This document shows, in pieces, positions 42,330 through 55,520 of a stretch of 64,000 bases of DNA. The notes under the pieces are model-generated. The model was not told the DNA's origin and did no database searches. It saw only the letters and a list, made by a program, of their open reading frames with translations. This DNA is from Glebionis coronaria. Taxonomy: Eukaryota > Streptophyta > Magnoliopsida > Asterales > Asteraceae. Location of the stretch: the NCBI GenBank assembly GCA_025667525.1, contig CM046882.1, forward strand, positions 544,496,630 to 544,560,629. Direction: 5' to 3'. Made by a program: the position numbers and the translations under genes. Within the stretch, counting starts at the first letter, position 1. Every line of letters begins with the position of its first letter.

Positions 42330-43773
42330 GGAAATAACCTTATATTCGGACAACATACAATTGGGTCCCTTGTGTTCAATTTTAAATAAGTAAAGTATTC
42401 GGAACTAATAGTTTCGCAAGTAAGTTTTCGATGATTCTAAATCATATAGTAAGCAATTCAAGTTTTGTGAAAATTTTTAAGTAGTGCTTATATCGCAATA
42501 AGTTACTTAGTTAAAACTAGCATGTACCCCCTCGCGGGCTTATAAAAACATATAAAGCAATAAAAGAGAGGCTATAAACTCACATGATATAAAAATACAC
42601 GTAGATCGAGGAACAACATCGGAAATCTGACACATGACTTTGCAAGATAACAATTACTCCTTGATCGAGACCCCAATGATCGACATATGACCAAACGAGA
42701 CCTAACATGACGAGATACGTCTTAGATTCGAGACTATAACTAAGTCATACATATATGTAAGTAGTGTACTTTAGTATGTTTGGACATTGTATAAGTTTTA
42801 TAAAACCTTTGACAACAATTTACCATGTATTACCCATTTTGACAGTTAAGCCCATTGTAGCTCATTCGTGGCCCGTTACAAGTTCATGTGAGCTAAGCCC
42901 ATCTCAAACTCAGTATTAAACTCCAAACTTATTATTAATCACATGTCCAATAATGGCTCAATAGCCATTAAAGCGTATGTTTGGCTTTATGACCCAATCT
43001 ACTTTATATGCATTGCGGGTTCTAAAACGCCTTAAAATGATGTCGAATTAATATTTCACGATGGTCGGATATTAGTTCTTCTAATTATCAGTATATGAAT
43101 GAGTCCATAGTTCCTGATAAGTTGGTCCTATCACTTCGGTTGTTATAACGATCAACACGTTTTACGTTAATTCAATATGATCCAATTCTTACAATATCCC
43201 GACATGCCCTGTAGTCTAGATCGTTTCTCCTTAACCGAAAGTCTTCTAGGTGAATTCGTTTTACCAAAATTATCCTCAACTCATGTACTTTACTGATCTT
43301 AAGTCCAATTAACCATAATTTATATTTTTCATAGCTTAGTTACCCATTTTCATACTTAGAAACGTTGTTTGTGATTCGCAGCCAACTTCGATTCCACCGT
43401 TTCGGCCGCCATTACCAAAAACTGTTTGAAATTGATATAACATCCAATTGATTCTAATATTATATGATTTTATATACCACTTTTAAGTTTGCATATTTAT
43501 AGGTTGGTATACGAAAATATGAGTTAACAGCCCATCAATACAGCATGTCATATTCTGACCTTGTTTACTAAATCGACCATAACTTACTCTCCGGGAATCG
43601 CTCCGTGACATTCCGCCTGGAGAATCCATCACCAAATAACCATCAACATGAATGATAAACCAAACTTTTAAACCTATTGAGGTTAACAAATAATTCTTTT
43701 TCCTACTAATCACAAACTACTCTTATAAATATTATATTCATAATGCCCATCTAGTCATGCTTTAATTATTAAT
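42330..43773 (-). repeat. Diverged Gypsy LTR remnant
   Basis: The stretch AACTAGCATGTACCCCCTCGCGGG, then AGAGAGGCTATAAACTCACA, parallels the 2.8-kb Gypsy LTR (AACTAGCATGCATTTCCCTCGCGGG, GCGAGGCTATAAATTCACA) in the same orientation. The rest is too diverged to align by eye, and I see no partner LTR. Confidence 0.5.
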
Positions 43774-44260
43774 AATATACAACACATACTAATTAGCTAT
43801 TAAAAGATCAAACTCAGTAGTAAGATAAACTTTAGATATATACAAATCAATACATCAGTTGAACTCAAATAAAGAAAGATATACACCTTCAACAATGAAG
43901 AACAACAAGATGATAACTGCACCAAGGTGATCATTCTTCCAAAATCCTTATAAGCACTAATCCCACCTTGATTTAGCCATGAATTTAACCATTTATATAA
44001 GCTCTAAAATCATCCCTAAAATCCTTATATCACTTCCTTAACCAAGCTCCCAAGCTACAAATAACCATAGAAGTATCAACACTAGTTACCAACTATCAAT
44101 CTTCAACTAGTGTACAATAAATTTTAGGTAGAAAATTAACGAATTATGTGTTGAGGGAGTGGATTTCGTGTAGATGGAGAAAACAAGAGAAATTTTATAA
44201 ATTTTGGAGTTAACTATGTGAAAATGATTAGGTGTAATCTTATGTAAAGTTGTTAAACCA

Positions 44261-44555
44261 CACGCTACGGTGGTGCCATAGTTGGGGTCGTACCTTACCA
44301 GCCTAAGAACAATGGCTCACCGCACCTCACTCTCGTGCCATGGTTCTGGCACCGTATTTGCCAGCCAACAAATGTTTGCATTGTGATTTTTTTAATTATT
44401 AAAGTGGGGTATATGTGGACCCCTTATACCATTTGTTACCCTTATAGCACCATTTTTTTCGTGGCTTCCTGCTACCTCTTAAAATGTGGTGCCATAGCCT
44501 ACGTGTCAGCTATGGCACCACTTTTAGCTATGACACCACACCACTATACCTAGTG
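44261..44555. mobile_element. MITE-like repeat, unit 2 copy
   Basis: Counterpart of 6875-7167 with the same imperfect inverted ends (CACGCTACGGTGGTGCC / CCACTATACCTAGTG). It came with the duplication rather than inserting separately. Confidence 0.4.
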
Positions 44556-45912
44556 CTTTTAGGAAGAGTACATGTATCCATAACATGTGTAGTTTAACAC
44601 AAACTTGCCACATAGTGGCATAGAGTGTATGACCCACTAACCATTATATAAGTAAGGTGAATTAATTAAAAACTTGCCCCGCAATTTGCAAAAGCGGGTA
44701 TTAACGAAGCTCAATATTTTAAAAGTTACGCGATTTGGAAGATATTCGTATAACACGAAAAATAAAACGATCGATATAAAATAAAAATGTCGACATTCGG
44801 AGAACATTGATATTTTGGTTAATAATGAGGCTTATAACTTAATCAATGTTAACGCGTTATATAAGTGAATGACGCCTAAAGGTTTAACTTAAATTACAAA
44901 AAATGCTCGTAAAACAAAAAATTAAAGTGGATACAATAGAAAAAGTATTTCTATGTCATAACGAGAATATTTACGGTCGATGACGTTAGTAGACTTTGCT
45001 GTTAAATAATAATATACACATATTCGATACGCTAAAGTCCTAACCTTTTCAGGTAGCCGAGAATTCAATATTATTCGTAAAAACGAACATGGTAAATAAA
45101 AGTCGGGTTATAAATATTGGTCCGAAAATTACGAATTGCTACATTAGTATTAAATACTTATATGTGAATATTGTGACAAATTATCTCAAAAGTGACGTAG
45201 TATCATTATTATCATTCGCCTTACAAAAAAGTTACATATTTAAAGTTTTTACATGATGTATAATCAATTAAATAATTAGTAATAAGGAAAATGAGGAATT
45301 ATTTATTCAACTAAACAATCACATGGAAGAATAACAGTATGAGTAGAAACACGTCAACTTATATATATATATAACCAAATCGGGTTTCCTTTTAATTAAA
45401 AAGTTGCATTAAAAAATATGCAAGGAGAAATATATTACTCGATTATATGTTGTTTATCCCGATATATCTTAATTTAGTTATCACACTTGAGTTATAAAAA
45501 CACGTTATTACTTAATCATTCTATCTTTGTAGGACAAAACAAGTTAGTTATCAGATTACATTTTCCAGTAAAGTAATTAACCATGAAAAACTTATTTGAC
45601 TAAATGAACCTTAAGATCCAAAATTTGACGCTTGAGGCAAATCACGTGCACCATTGAACTTGTAACTTGATCCGGATCTATATTTACAACTTGAAATGAC
45701 CCACTAAAGCCCCCGAATCCAATCTTCATGAATGAAAAAAGGTTCTTTGTATCGTTATCTTTTTTGGTAATTTTTATCTAAATCTATATTCTGTGATTCG
45801 TTATTTATCTAAATAGTTGTTTACATAATTGTTTGTAATGGTAACAAACAAGTGTGGCATATGTTTTCGCCTCTCAAGGGTTTATGGTTTTAGTGAAAAT
45901 ACCATGACAACA

Positions 45913-48900
45913 TTGATGAGATTGCACATAGTCTCATCATCTAAATCGGGCTTAAAACGCTTAAAATATCATCAAAATACCCAAAAATATGCTTGTGTTT
46001 GTTCATTGTGTATTTTAGGTACGGATATCGTGAAATCAACAAAAGATCACAAGAATCAAGCAAAAACAAACACGGGAAACGAAGCCGCACAAAGAACCGG
46101 ACCCGAATCATGAATTTTCATTGAAGTCCTTGAAGTTTGAAGATTTGGCAAGATTGGTCCCTCTACTTTTGAAGACGTCATTGTATACCCCTGTAAAACC
46201 TCAAAATTACGTATGGGTCCCTAAAATATCAAGTATATGCATAAATGGTCCTTGGAATTTGATGAATAAGCAAGATTAGCCCTTGGAACAAGTTTGATAA
46301 AATTGTTATGGCCAAAATGGGAAAAATGAAACTTGGTTATAAAGGGATTTCAAAGTTGTGCTGTTTAAAAGTTAAGTGACAAACCTTTGGGAATCGGAGG
46401 ACCTTATGCGACCAGACAACCAAACATACCCACCCAACCAAATCATGCCATGTCACCTCATCAACCAATCAGCACACACCACCTCCTCACACTCACCACG
46501 TCATCATCCACTCACAACAAAACCGAATTTATTAATCACTCAGTTTGTAAAAATGTTTTCAAATTATATTCCCACTAAACACTCTTTTTATCTCTAAATC
46601 TGATTAAACCCACACACTAACACACACCTAAGAACACTAAACCTAGATCCTAATTACCCATCAAACTAAAGGGGTTTTTCCCTATTTTTCCAGATCACCA
46701 ATAAACCCCACCCTTATTCAAACCCACTCACAAAACATCTCCACATGAACCCCTGGACCCCACGAAGACCTCCCCTGTCCCCTGCTTGTTCTAAAATAGC
46801 AATGAAGAATCTTGCCAGCAAGATCAACGACTCCAACAAATTTCTTGTTCCCCAATAGTCTTCTAAACGGCTGAGATTGGTCCAAAGACACCTCATATCA
46901 CATGGCTTTGGCAGAAAGATTCACAAGACCAGATTTGAAGACTTTTCCAAGGGCAAAATGGGAATTTCATTGATTAGGGTTTTAGTCATTGTATTTTTTT
47001 ATTCAGTATCTGGATTCTTCTACTTGTAGTATAAATAAATGCTGACTTGTGGCATTATATTTTTGTTTCAGCTTTTGTAATTTTTTAAATTTCAATGAAT
47101 ATTTAGAGTGTTAATTTTATAAAATCTACTTAAGCCGAGTTCCTTTGTTATCCTGTTTTTAGTGTAACTTCTAAATTTTGATGCAAGTTAATATAGTTTT
47201 TCATCAAAAGTGAGTTATTTTGTTCAAAAGTTTTTGACAAAACTGATTTTTGAGATCCTTGGGTTCACAAGGGATTGCAACCTTGGTTCTTACAAAACCA
47301 AGGTGTATTGAGCTTGTTAATCCAAGTTACATTCCAGTTGTAACTTGTTTTGGTTTCAAGGTCCTTCAAAAAGTATTGAGAATTTTCAGATTTTTCCTAT
47401 AAATTTTTTTCATCTTTTTCTGTTTTCATTTACTGTAGCAAAAGCCCTTCAACAGCTTGCCTGACAAAAAAGTTGTTGAGGAGCCTGATTACTTGAAGTG
47501 TGTTTTCTCTTTTATTATAACAGGTACAATCCTTTTTGAAGATATATAGGGGTGTTGGACTGCGGTAGTCCCACCCCTTATTTCTCTACATCAACAGTCA
47601 TATCATAACCATAAGCTCAGTTTTTAAGCTAAAAGGAGATGGCATTCAGCCATTGAGGGGCCTGGATGTGGGTCTCTCTAGGTAAAATTGGGCTTGAACC
47701 CTCTTTTTCGTTATAAAATTGAGTTTTATGTGACTTTTGTGGTTTGACTGTTTTTGTGATTAGTTTAAGCTTTGTTTATGATCATTTATGTTTAATATGC
47801 ATGTTAGGACAAGTTTATATCAATTTAGAAGTGGTATGCTTGATTCTGCTTCATAAAATTTTAGTTAACAGAATTTAAGGGGTGTTTGGATTTGGGATTT
47901 AAGGCAAGTTGGTGACAAAATTTTGGTTTAGAAACCAGTCAAACACACTTTAATAGTCTTTACTAGGTAATATCAGTAGTTGGTTTAAGTTTTGTGTGTT
48001 GGAACCAAAATATTGCATGCTAGTTCTTGGTAAAAAAAATGGTCTAGATATTCAGTAAGATACAAGAGGTTTGTTTTAGAAATTTCTTGGTTACAATCTT
48101 GCACATCTGATAGATACATGTGTTATATAGGATTGTGTGTTGGTGATTTGTGGTTTGGTGTTTGATTGAGTGAGTATTGAGCCTTTGAATCCCACTCATT
48201 TGCCAAATATATCAGCAAAAGCCCACAGACCCCCCGTTTAGCTTCACAGTGATTGTTATTGGTTATATTTGGTGTGATTCTTGTGTGTAACTTGTTATTT
48301 TTCTTGTTTATCTTGACTCCCTACACTCCACTGAGGGTAGGGGTGTCTTTGTTTCCAAGTAAAACCAAGTAACAAAGAAGTTACAACCTCAAAACCCACC
48401 AAACCTCATTTTTTTGTTTAGGTCAGTGGGAACTAGGTTCCCACTGCTTGCTTGTTGGTTGCCACTGCTTGGGTAAAAGACAAACAGCCCACTAGGTGTC
48501 ACTATCACTTTTCCAGTTTTTTTTGTCTTTTGTGGTGATTTTTCACCCTTTTTTCAGTATTTCCAATTTTCCTATTTTTGTTATTTTATTTTAGGATTTT
48601 TCATTATGTTTATTTTATTTTACTGTTCATTTGCTATTTTTTAGATTTAAATTGAATTAAATTAGTTTTTATTAATCTGTTTTTTGTCTTTTAGTGCAAA
48701 ATTTTGATATTTTTCAGTTTTAAAAATTTTCTTAGATTCAAAATATTATTTTAATATTTTTAGTTTAAAAAGTTTTACTGCTCACTCTTTTTAAGTATTT
48801 TTTAGATTTAATTTTAGTTTAAATAGTTTTTGATTATGGCTGTTTTGTCCTTTAGTGTAAAAAGTTTATTTTTTCAAATTTTTCATTTTTCAACTATTCA

Positions 48901-51335
48901 TTAATATAAAATAGGATTTTTGAAAAAGTAAGTTTATTTTTAGCATTATTTTATTATTTTTAATCATTGTTTTAGTTTAAAAAGTGTTTTTAGTGTTTTA
49001 AAATTAGAAAAATTGTCTTTAAAATTTAGGAAGAATACTTTTTAGTCTTTAAATAATATAAGTGAGTTACTAGTTCAATAAAAGAATATTTTGGGCTTTT
49101 CTTAATTATATTTAATTTTAGGGCTTTAATTAGCATTTAAAATTGAATATTTAATTAATAAACGGTTTTAAAATTTATTTATTAAATTTTTATTCTTAAT
49201 TATATTATTTTAGACTTAGTTTTAATTTTTAAATAATTTTTAGGTTTAATTTTTAATTTTTTCGCGTTTTACGTAATTACGTCATCGTTTTACGTCAATA
49301 CGTCGTAGTGTAATCGTAGTCGTAGCTCGTCTTTAATTTTCTCTCTTCTAAACCAAAAACGACACTAATCCAAATTTGATTTTATATATTTGGCACTTAC
49401 TTCACACACCTCCACCGAGAACGAACTCGCACTTATTCGATTCGTCGGTTTTCCTAAATTGTCGAGTTTATGACTTGCCCGCATTATATGCGTTTTTCCT
49501 AAAACGTGTACGAAAATCCTACATCAACATCCATATCCACAACGATTTACGCAAGTTGTTTGGTGTGATGTAATATACGTTGAAAGTGAATCAAATAAAT
49601 GAAACACGGTGATGTTTGAGTAAAAATGTAACTTACTTTAGGAAAAGTAAGAAACAAACGTGGTAAGTATAAGTTTAAATGTTTAGGAAAACGTAAAAAC
49701 CGACGTTTAGTTCGTTCTCGAAGGAGGTGTGGTTTTGTAGGCCAAAATTAAACGGATTTGAATTAGTTTCGTTTTTGGAATGAGAAAAGGGTTGAAAACT
49801 AAAGGCAGGTTACACTAAAAAGATTACACTACGTCGAATGCGTTTTCACGCAAAACGAGACGAAAAATAAAAAGTTAATGAAAAATTTTAAAACTTTGCA
49901 AATAAATCCTAAAAAGTATTACAAGCAATAAAAAATCAAGAAAACTTTTTAATTAATTATTATTTAATTTTAAAATCTATTTAAAGACCTAAAATAAAAA
50001 ATAAACAAGAAAAAGTTAAATTCAAGATTTTAATGTTTGTAAACCTCCATCCTATTTTATAAAAGCTAAAAGTAATTGTTCTAAACTTTTAAAACTAAGT
50101 TTCTATTTTTAAAGACTTAAATAAATACTGAAAATAAAATAATGATTAAAAATAATAAAAGAAAAGGGAAAATCTAAAACTTTTTGGGAAAGTCTAGAAA
50201 GTTAACTTGAATCTAGAAAAAATATAAAGAAGGCACACGCTTATTTAGATAAGCTAGAATAAGCTTAAATACCCACGGCTTATTTAAAACTGGATGAAAA
50301 GAAAACTTGCTTAAATAAAACATGAAATGAAACCTAAACAAGAACGAAAGCTTGGTAGAGTGGTAAGACTTGGAACCCCTACAGGCCACTAGTTTGAATC
50401 TAGGCCAAGAATTTTTTTAATTTTATATATTTTTTGTTTTCTTTTTGGACAACTCCACCCCGCAAGCAATTGGCTTGTGTGGAGTGAAAATAAGCACAAA
50501 ATAAAGCAAATTAAGAACTAATAAGCCATTTAATGAAACATATAAGGTAAAAATGAGCTAATGCCACAATCTACATTATCAGATAAAGGGGAAGAAATCA
50601 GACAAGAAGAAGACTTATTGCTGATGCAAAGTGAAAAAATGTGAGTTTTAAGCTAACAAAAATTTGAAAATAAGCTGATTAAACACAAAATCTACCTAAA
50701 AAGGATCTAAAGCAATGCTAGACCTAACAGGTTCCTAAATGGTAAAAACTAAAACACAAAATCAAACACTTGAGGCCATCTATTGTGATTTGCTTGTTTT
50801 GTGTTCAAAGGCTTGCAAAGTTGGGCCACAATCTTTGCAACGAAGAACACTCACCAACCCAATATCACCAGATGTGCAGATACAACCAACAAAAATCCCT
50901 ACTACACTACCAGATATCATATTTGTACTAAGATAAAACAAAACACAAAGTGATAAATCTAAAACATGCAAATCAAAACATTAAACCAACAACACTTTCA
51001 TGAACAAAGATGTGCATGTTGTTAAATTCATGTTTTATGTCTCATAAACCCTAGAATTAACATTACCAAACACCCTTTTTTACCACAGATTTCAACTTTA
51101 ACATACTAAACTGAACATTAAGCTACTATCAATCAAGTGAACAACTTAATCATGCATAAGAACAAATATTAACTAAGATTAAGCTACAAGGAAAACCAAG
51201 AACAGGCACAAAAGCAATTTCACCACACCACAAACTCAAGTACATTTACACTATGAGGTCTCTAAGCCTAACCTTAGAAGTGTACATACACATTTACACT
51301 ATGAGGTCTCTAAGTCTAACCTTAGAAGTGTACAT
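45913..51335. mobile_element. Long-inverted-repeat element, unit 2 copy, right end deleted
   Basis: The left end TTGATGAGATTGCACATAG and the interior follow the unit 1 copy (8523 onward) to the word matching 13930. The remaining part and right terminus are lost in the 3.5-kb deletion. A 49-bp direct repeat sits at the breakpoint (51242-51335). Confidence 0.5.
50346..50412 (+). repeat. tRNA-derived (SINE-like) segment, unit 2 copy
   Basis: TTGGTAGAGTGGTAAG is a good box A, and AGTTTGAATC a weak box B 31 bases later. This copy preserves the tRNA character better than unit 1. Confidence 0.45.
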
Positions 51336-51899
51336 TTCATGGGCTATTTTTTGGCTATTTTACAAAATATATATATACTCATCATTTATAGTTTAATTTA
51401 CTCCTTTAAAAAAACTATAAGTTTCGTATATTATTTATAAATTTTGTATTGTATTTTTATTAAGTAATATGAATTTATTTTGGTTAAAAATCATGAAAAA
51501 TAAAATAAAATAGATAGTGATTTGTCTCGAATGAAAATCTGAGGTTTATTATGATAAGATTTTTTTCTGGAATAACCGTGTTAGGTGACTTGACACCCCG
51601 TGAAACTTAAATAACCAAGAATTTTCTCTTCATGACACCTAGAGTTCTTAAACCGTATATTTATTTCGAGCTTAGCCCAACTAAACTAATATCGTCTAAC
51701 AATAACTAGCATGAAGTTAACAATCCAGATGGAGTACCTAATTAATTAGTTCAATAATTACTTAAAAACGACAATGATATAGTAATTGGAACAAAATGCA
51801 ATATGCAAAGAATGTTCATACATATAAAGCACCTTAGCAAGAAGTGGTTCTTTAAATTTTGCATACAAAATCAATCAGCAATTCAAAATAGTTTTCGAA

Positions 51900-51973
51900 T
51901 GCCAATTCATAACAAAAATATGTCATACATGTATCCGCATGTTGGAAAACCATCACACTCAAACTTCGTATAA
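51900..51973 (-). pseudogene. C2-domain gene remnant, unit 2 (last 22 codons)
   Basis: Matches 18001-18074 of unit 1 and then jumps to the equivalent of 18761. The 686-bp loss has ATAA at both breakpoints. It removed the first 140 codons, the start and the proximal 5' UTR. The candidate TATA and upstream region remain at 52090-52200. Confidence 0.8.
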
Positions 51974-52559
51974 ATTAAGTACACTTAACCTTAGATCGAG
52001 TTTTACAATAATCATATTGGAAACAAAAGTTAGAACTTTAAGAGTAACATGATAACGTTAAAATAGGAAGTTGACGAGTTAATGTGTTACCTTATAAAAA
52101 GAAAAAAAGAAGAATGAGGAATGGTGATCGAGCCACTTATGGTCTTTTTTTCTTTGTTTCTCGGACTACGTCTACGTGTATATATAGAGATAGAACTCTG
52201 GATACAAATCCTATTAACAGTCATATACGTATATGCTAACAGTTCTAACCTGATACAAACAAAAGCTTTCTTATTGGGCTTTAAAAGAAGCCTTATAGAA
52301 AGCCCATTGGTCGTTTTAACACTTTTTATTTGACAAATTTACCCCAAGTACAATTGTAAAACAAGGTCTAAAATGCCTACCGCACATTACATCATAGATT
52401 ACATCTGAACCAACATGCTAATGAGACGAGATTACTCATACTTTATGCAACTCGTGGAGCCGTAAGTTTGAGGAACTGATTGAGCACGAAGACAACTTAA
52501 GGGGCTGGCCGATGAGGCAAAGTTTTTAAGAATATGTGATGAAAAAGGTAAAAAATAAA

Positions 52560-52632
52560 TTTTGTTGCCGGGACTTGAACCCGGGTCTCTCAGGTGAGAG
52601 CCAAGTATCCTAACCAACTAGACGACAACGGA
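52560..52632 (-). pseudogene. tRNA-Glu(CUC) pseudogene, unit 2 copy
   Basis: Better preserved than the unit 1 copy: T-arm CCGGGTTCAAGTCCCGG is intact and the anticodon is CTC. The 3' acceptor strand CAACAAA pairs with TCCGTTG only over its inner four bases. The anticodon stem (CTTGG/CTGAG) has wobble pairs. It could be a weak gene, but a pseudogene is more likely. Confidence 0.7.
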
Positions 52633-53363
52633 TGTTTATGCTTGTTACGACCAATAACGGAACTTGAATATTTATTTTGAGAGGGCCGAACTATTTTAAA
52701 TAGAACAAAATAAAAAAGTGGAATACAACTTTAAGACGGAATTAGTAATATTTACAATACTCGTCACAAATTTTGGAGAGGCCGAGGCCCTTCCCGGTCT
52801 CCATGAAGCTCCGTCCTTGGTTACGACTCATGAAAAGTAATGTTCAAGTAACTTGAAGACATGACTTAGAACTTTATAAGTCACTGCCAGATTCATCACC
52901 TCAAATGGTGCAATTTTGGCTTAGCCGATTTGTTTTCAAATGCTGCAAAGCATCTTACTTGTTAAAAAAAGTAGTAATACTTCGAACTTTACGAGTTAGC
53001 TTAAAATGTTATGAAAATTCAGTCATCTCCCTAAGAAGAAAAGGATGTTGTAAAGCAGAATGGAATGTGAGTTTCTATTTGAGGAGAGACATTAGAAAGT
53101 GATAGCATAATGAAATCACTGTTGCAAATTTTTTACGAATACATACAGTTTTGAGTTAAAAGGCCTATTTTAAACTTATTGCCAAGGACCTTCAAGTACC
53201 ACGGGACGGCTTTGATCAAAGAGATGAGACTTCATACTGACAACTACAGCATGAATGCTGCAAAAATATCAAAATCCATGACAAGGTCAATGTATGTTAG
53301 ATAACAAAAAAAATCGTATATTGGCAAAAAAAAGGACTCGTCTTGTGAGCTAAATTTTCTAAA

Positions 53364-54009
53364 CATGATCGGATTGACTTTGAGTTCCTAGGGAACTTGG
53401 CAGGCGAACCTTACACTGTGCAGACAAACATATCACCCAAGGTCAAGGTAACTGAGAGCATCAATTTCAACTATGGTTTGACCCAACAGCAACAGATTAC
53501 TATAACTACACCATTCATTTGAACCTACTGAACTTGTGTAATTGAACCAACTCAAAGCACCATTTGTCTACATAATAAACAGTTCTTAGTCATTGCTTAT
53601 TGTATTGCAGATGTTATGTTGATAGTATTCCAATCCGAGTCTTTAGAAATTATCAGAGTGAAGTGATTGCATACCCAAACCAACAATGGATGCGAGTCTA
53701 CTCTAGTTTATGGAATGCCAATAACTGGGCTACAAGAGGTGGTTTAGTCAAAATCGACTGGGTTGATGCGCCTTTTGTGGCTTACTACCCTGGGTTCAGT
53801 GCTAGAGCTTGTAAGCGGAACGACCTATTAGTATTAGCGTGCCATTCCATCTAAAGCCAACTTGTGGACATCTAATGTTTACAAATTACAAGCAACTGAC
53901 AATGAGTCAACAAGGTCAGCTCAAATGCATACGAGATAACCACATGATCTACAACTTTTATATAGATTTCAAGCGTTTTAAGGGATAGATGGCACCTGAA
54001 TGTTCTAAG
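53364..54009 (+). pseudogene. XTH-like pseudogene, unit 2 copy
   Basis: Retains the exon join lost in unit 1: an intron ending TTGTATTGCAG, then [17 protein letters not shown] and [15 protein letters not shown], followed by a shifted frame with RDNHMIYNFYIDFKRFKG, then a stop, then MAPEC. The catalytic motif reads DRIDFE, so the nucleophile is lost here too, by a different residue from unit 1. The frameshift after TNIS is shared by both units, so inactivation began before the duplication. Confidence 0.8.
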
Positions 54010-54600
54010 CCACAATACTGCATGAAATCATTGAAGATCAATTCTTTTACGGAAATCTAAGTATTTTGTTTCAAAGTTATTAATAAATTTGTGTTTGTTC
54101 ATAGAATGGTAAAAATGTTCTATTGTGTAATCCAGTGCCTCGTATTCTAGTTTCCATCAGCTACATTGTACACTAAGATCATTCTGAAACAATAGGTAGC
54201 TCTTTGTCCGCTATTATTCTAACTGATGCATGACAAGTTATCCATGGTCAAATGCGATATCAGAATAACCATTGATCCGTTAATGTTTCTTAAAAGATCA
54301 ACAAATATAGCAAGACTACCTTACCACATTGTTATATCAAAATGATTTTCACTGGATACGTTATGCTAAATGAACAATGTTTCCTCGATCTACAAATATG
54401 GGGTATGAAAATTCTCTAATAACTATGTGCTTGATGACCTGTTTTATTTTTATTTTATTTTCATTTTTTATAAACATCGTCTGTTCCTATGTTATCTGTT
54501 AATAGGCACAACTTAATGGTCTTTTATGATAGGAATTTGATCATGTGTTTTATAACTTGAGTATAGGCATTTCTTTTATCGTATTCATTGATCCCATAAT

Positions 54601-54781
54601 CAGGGACGGAAGCAAGACACAAAACGACCAGGTGCATTTGCAATAAACTAAATAATACTACAAACACAAATTTTAGGACGAGGTGCATTTCGCACAAATC
54701 ATACAAAAATCGAATTTTTTTTGCAACAAAAATATATGGGTGTCCCGGGAACCCGCGGGACCCACCCTGGTTTCGTCCCTG
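54601..54781. mobile_element. hAT-type MITE, 181 bp
   Basis: Ends CAGGGACGGAAGC and GGTTTCGTCCCTG (inverted CAGGGACG), flanked by an exact 8-bp duplication CCCATAAT (54593-54600 and 54782-54789). Unit 1 has a single CCCATAAT at 34141-34148. Terminal CAGGG with an 8-bp duplication is typical of the hAT superfamily. No coding capacity. Confidence 0.9.
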
Positions 54782-55442
54782 CCCATAATTGTATGTCAAC
54801 TCCACTATACAATTTAGTATATTTTCTTGTCTATAACCCATTGTTGAAACAGTATACAACAGAAAGACAAATTCATTTGCATCAGTATGGACAAAATGCT
54901 CAAGGACCCAGTTACTTGTGAATGGGTCGACACGGAAAGATTCCATCTATAACTGGCCAACGTCTAGTTTCAAGAACATGAAAACGGATTGCCTTAAATT
55001 CAGGACAATCTCGTTTGCGCTGAAGCATCATACCAAAAGCCTAAAGTAATATTAGAAGAAATTTCAGAAAGAAAAAGAAAACTTAAAGCAAAGTCTGCGA
55101 GTTGTAAGTTTTGACTAGCAGGATTAAAAATACAGAAGATTGTGATGATACTGTACAGTCATCCTGATCTTATTTTACAGTTAATCTCAGAGATCATTGG
55201 GTTCTCATAAGCAACAGGAGGTTGTTTCTGTTAATAGCCTACTCGAAATAGGGGTATGCGGTGAGCAAGAGGGGGAAATCGTGGCTTTTCAAGTAGCCAG
55301 TAATCTCGATTCTGCATGAGGAAATCTAATTTATTATGAATTCACAAGAACTTAATGATGTTTTGTATTTATGTTTGTTATAAAAAGATAGTTGAGAATG
55401 AAATAAGGGAAAAGGTTTCGGAAGTGCATATTGAGGTTTCTT

Positions 55443-55495
55443 GTCCCACGTCGTAGGCTTAGCTAAAGTGTGTGGGGGCATAGAGGTGTATAAAA
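55443..55495 (+). promoter_or_regulatory. USE plus TATA of the unit 2 U4 gene, USE mutated
   Basis: GTCCCACGTCG (55443-55453) has one change in the USE core (A to G). TATAAAA follows at 55489, with 35 bases between. RNA start is 32 bases after the TATA. Activity is probably reduced (inference). Confidence 0.8.
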
Positions 55496-55520
55496 GAAGA
55501 TGTTGGGCCATGGTATAAGC

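Larger units (their letters stand above)
40101..43773. other. 3.7-kb block present in unit 2 but not in unit 1
   Basis: In unit 1, GACTAT (ending 6381) is followed directly by ATACAATGTCCAACACATAC. In unit 2, GACTAT (ending 40100) is followed by this block and the match resumes at 43774. The block holds the U2 snRNA gene, part of a long-inverted-repeat element and a diverged Gypsy LTR. Whether unit 2 gained it or unit 1 lost it cannot be decided here; no clear target duplication is visible. Confidence 0.7.
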
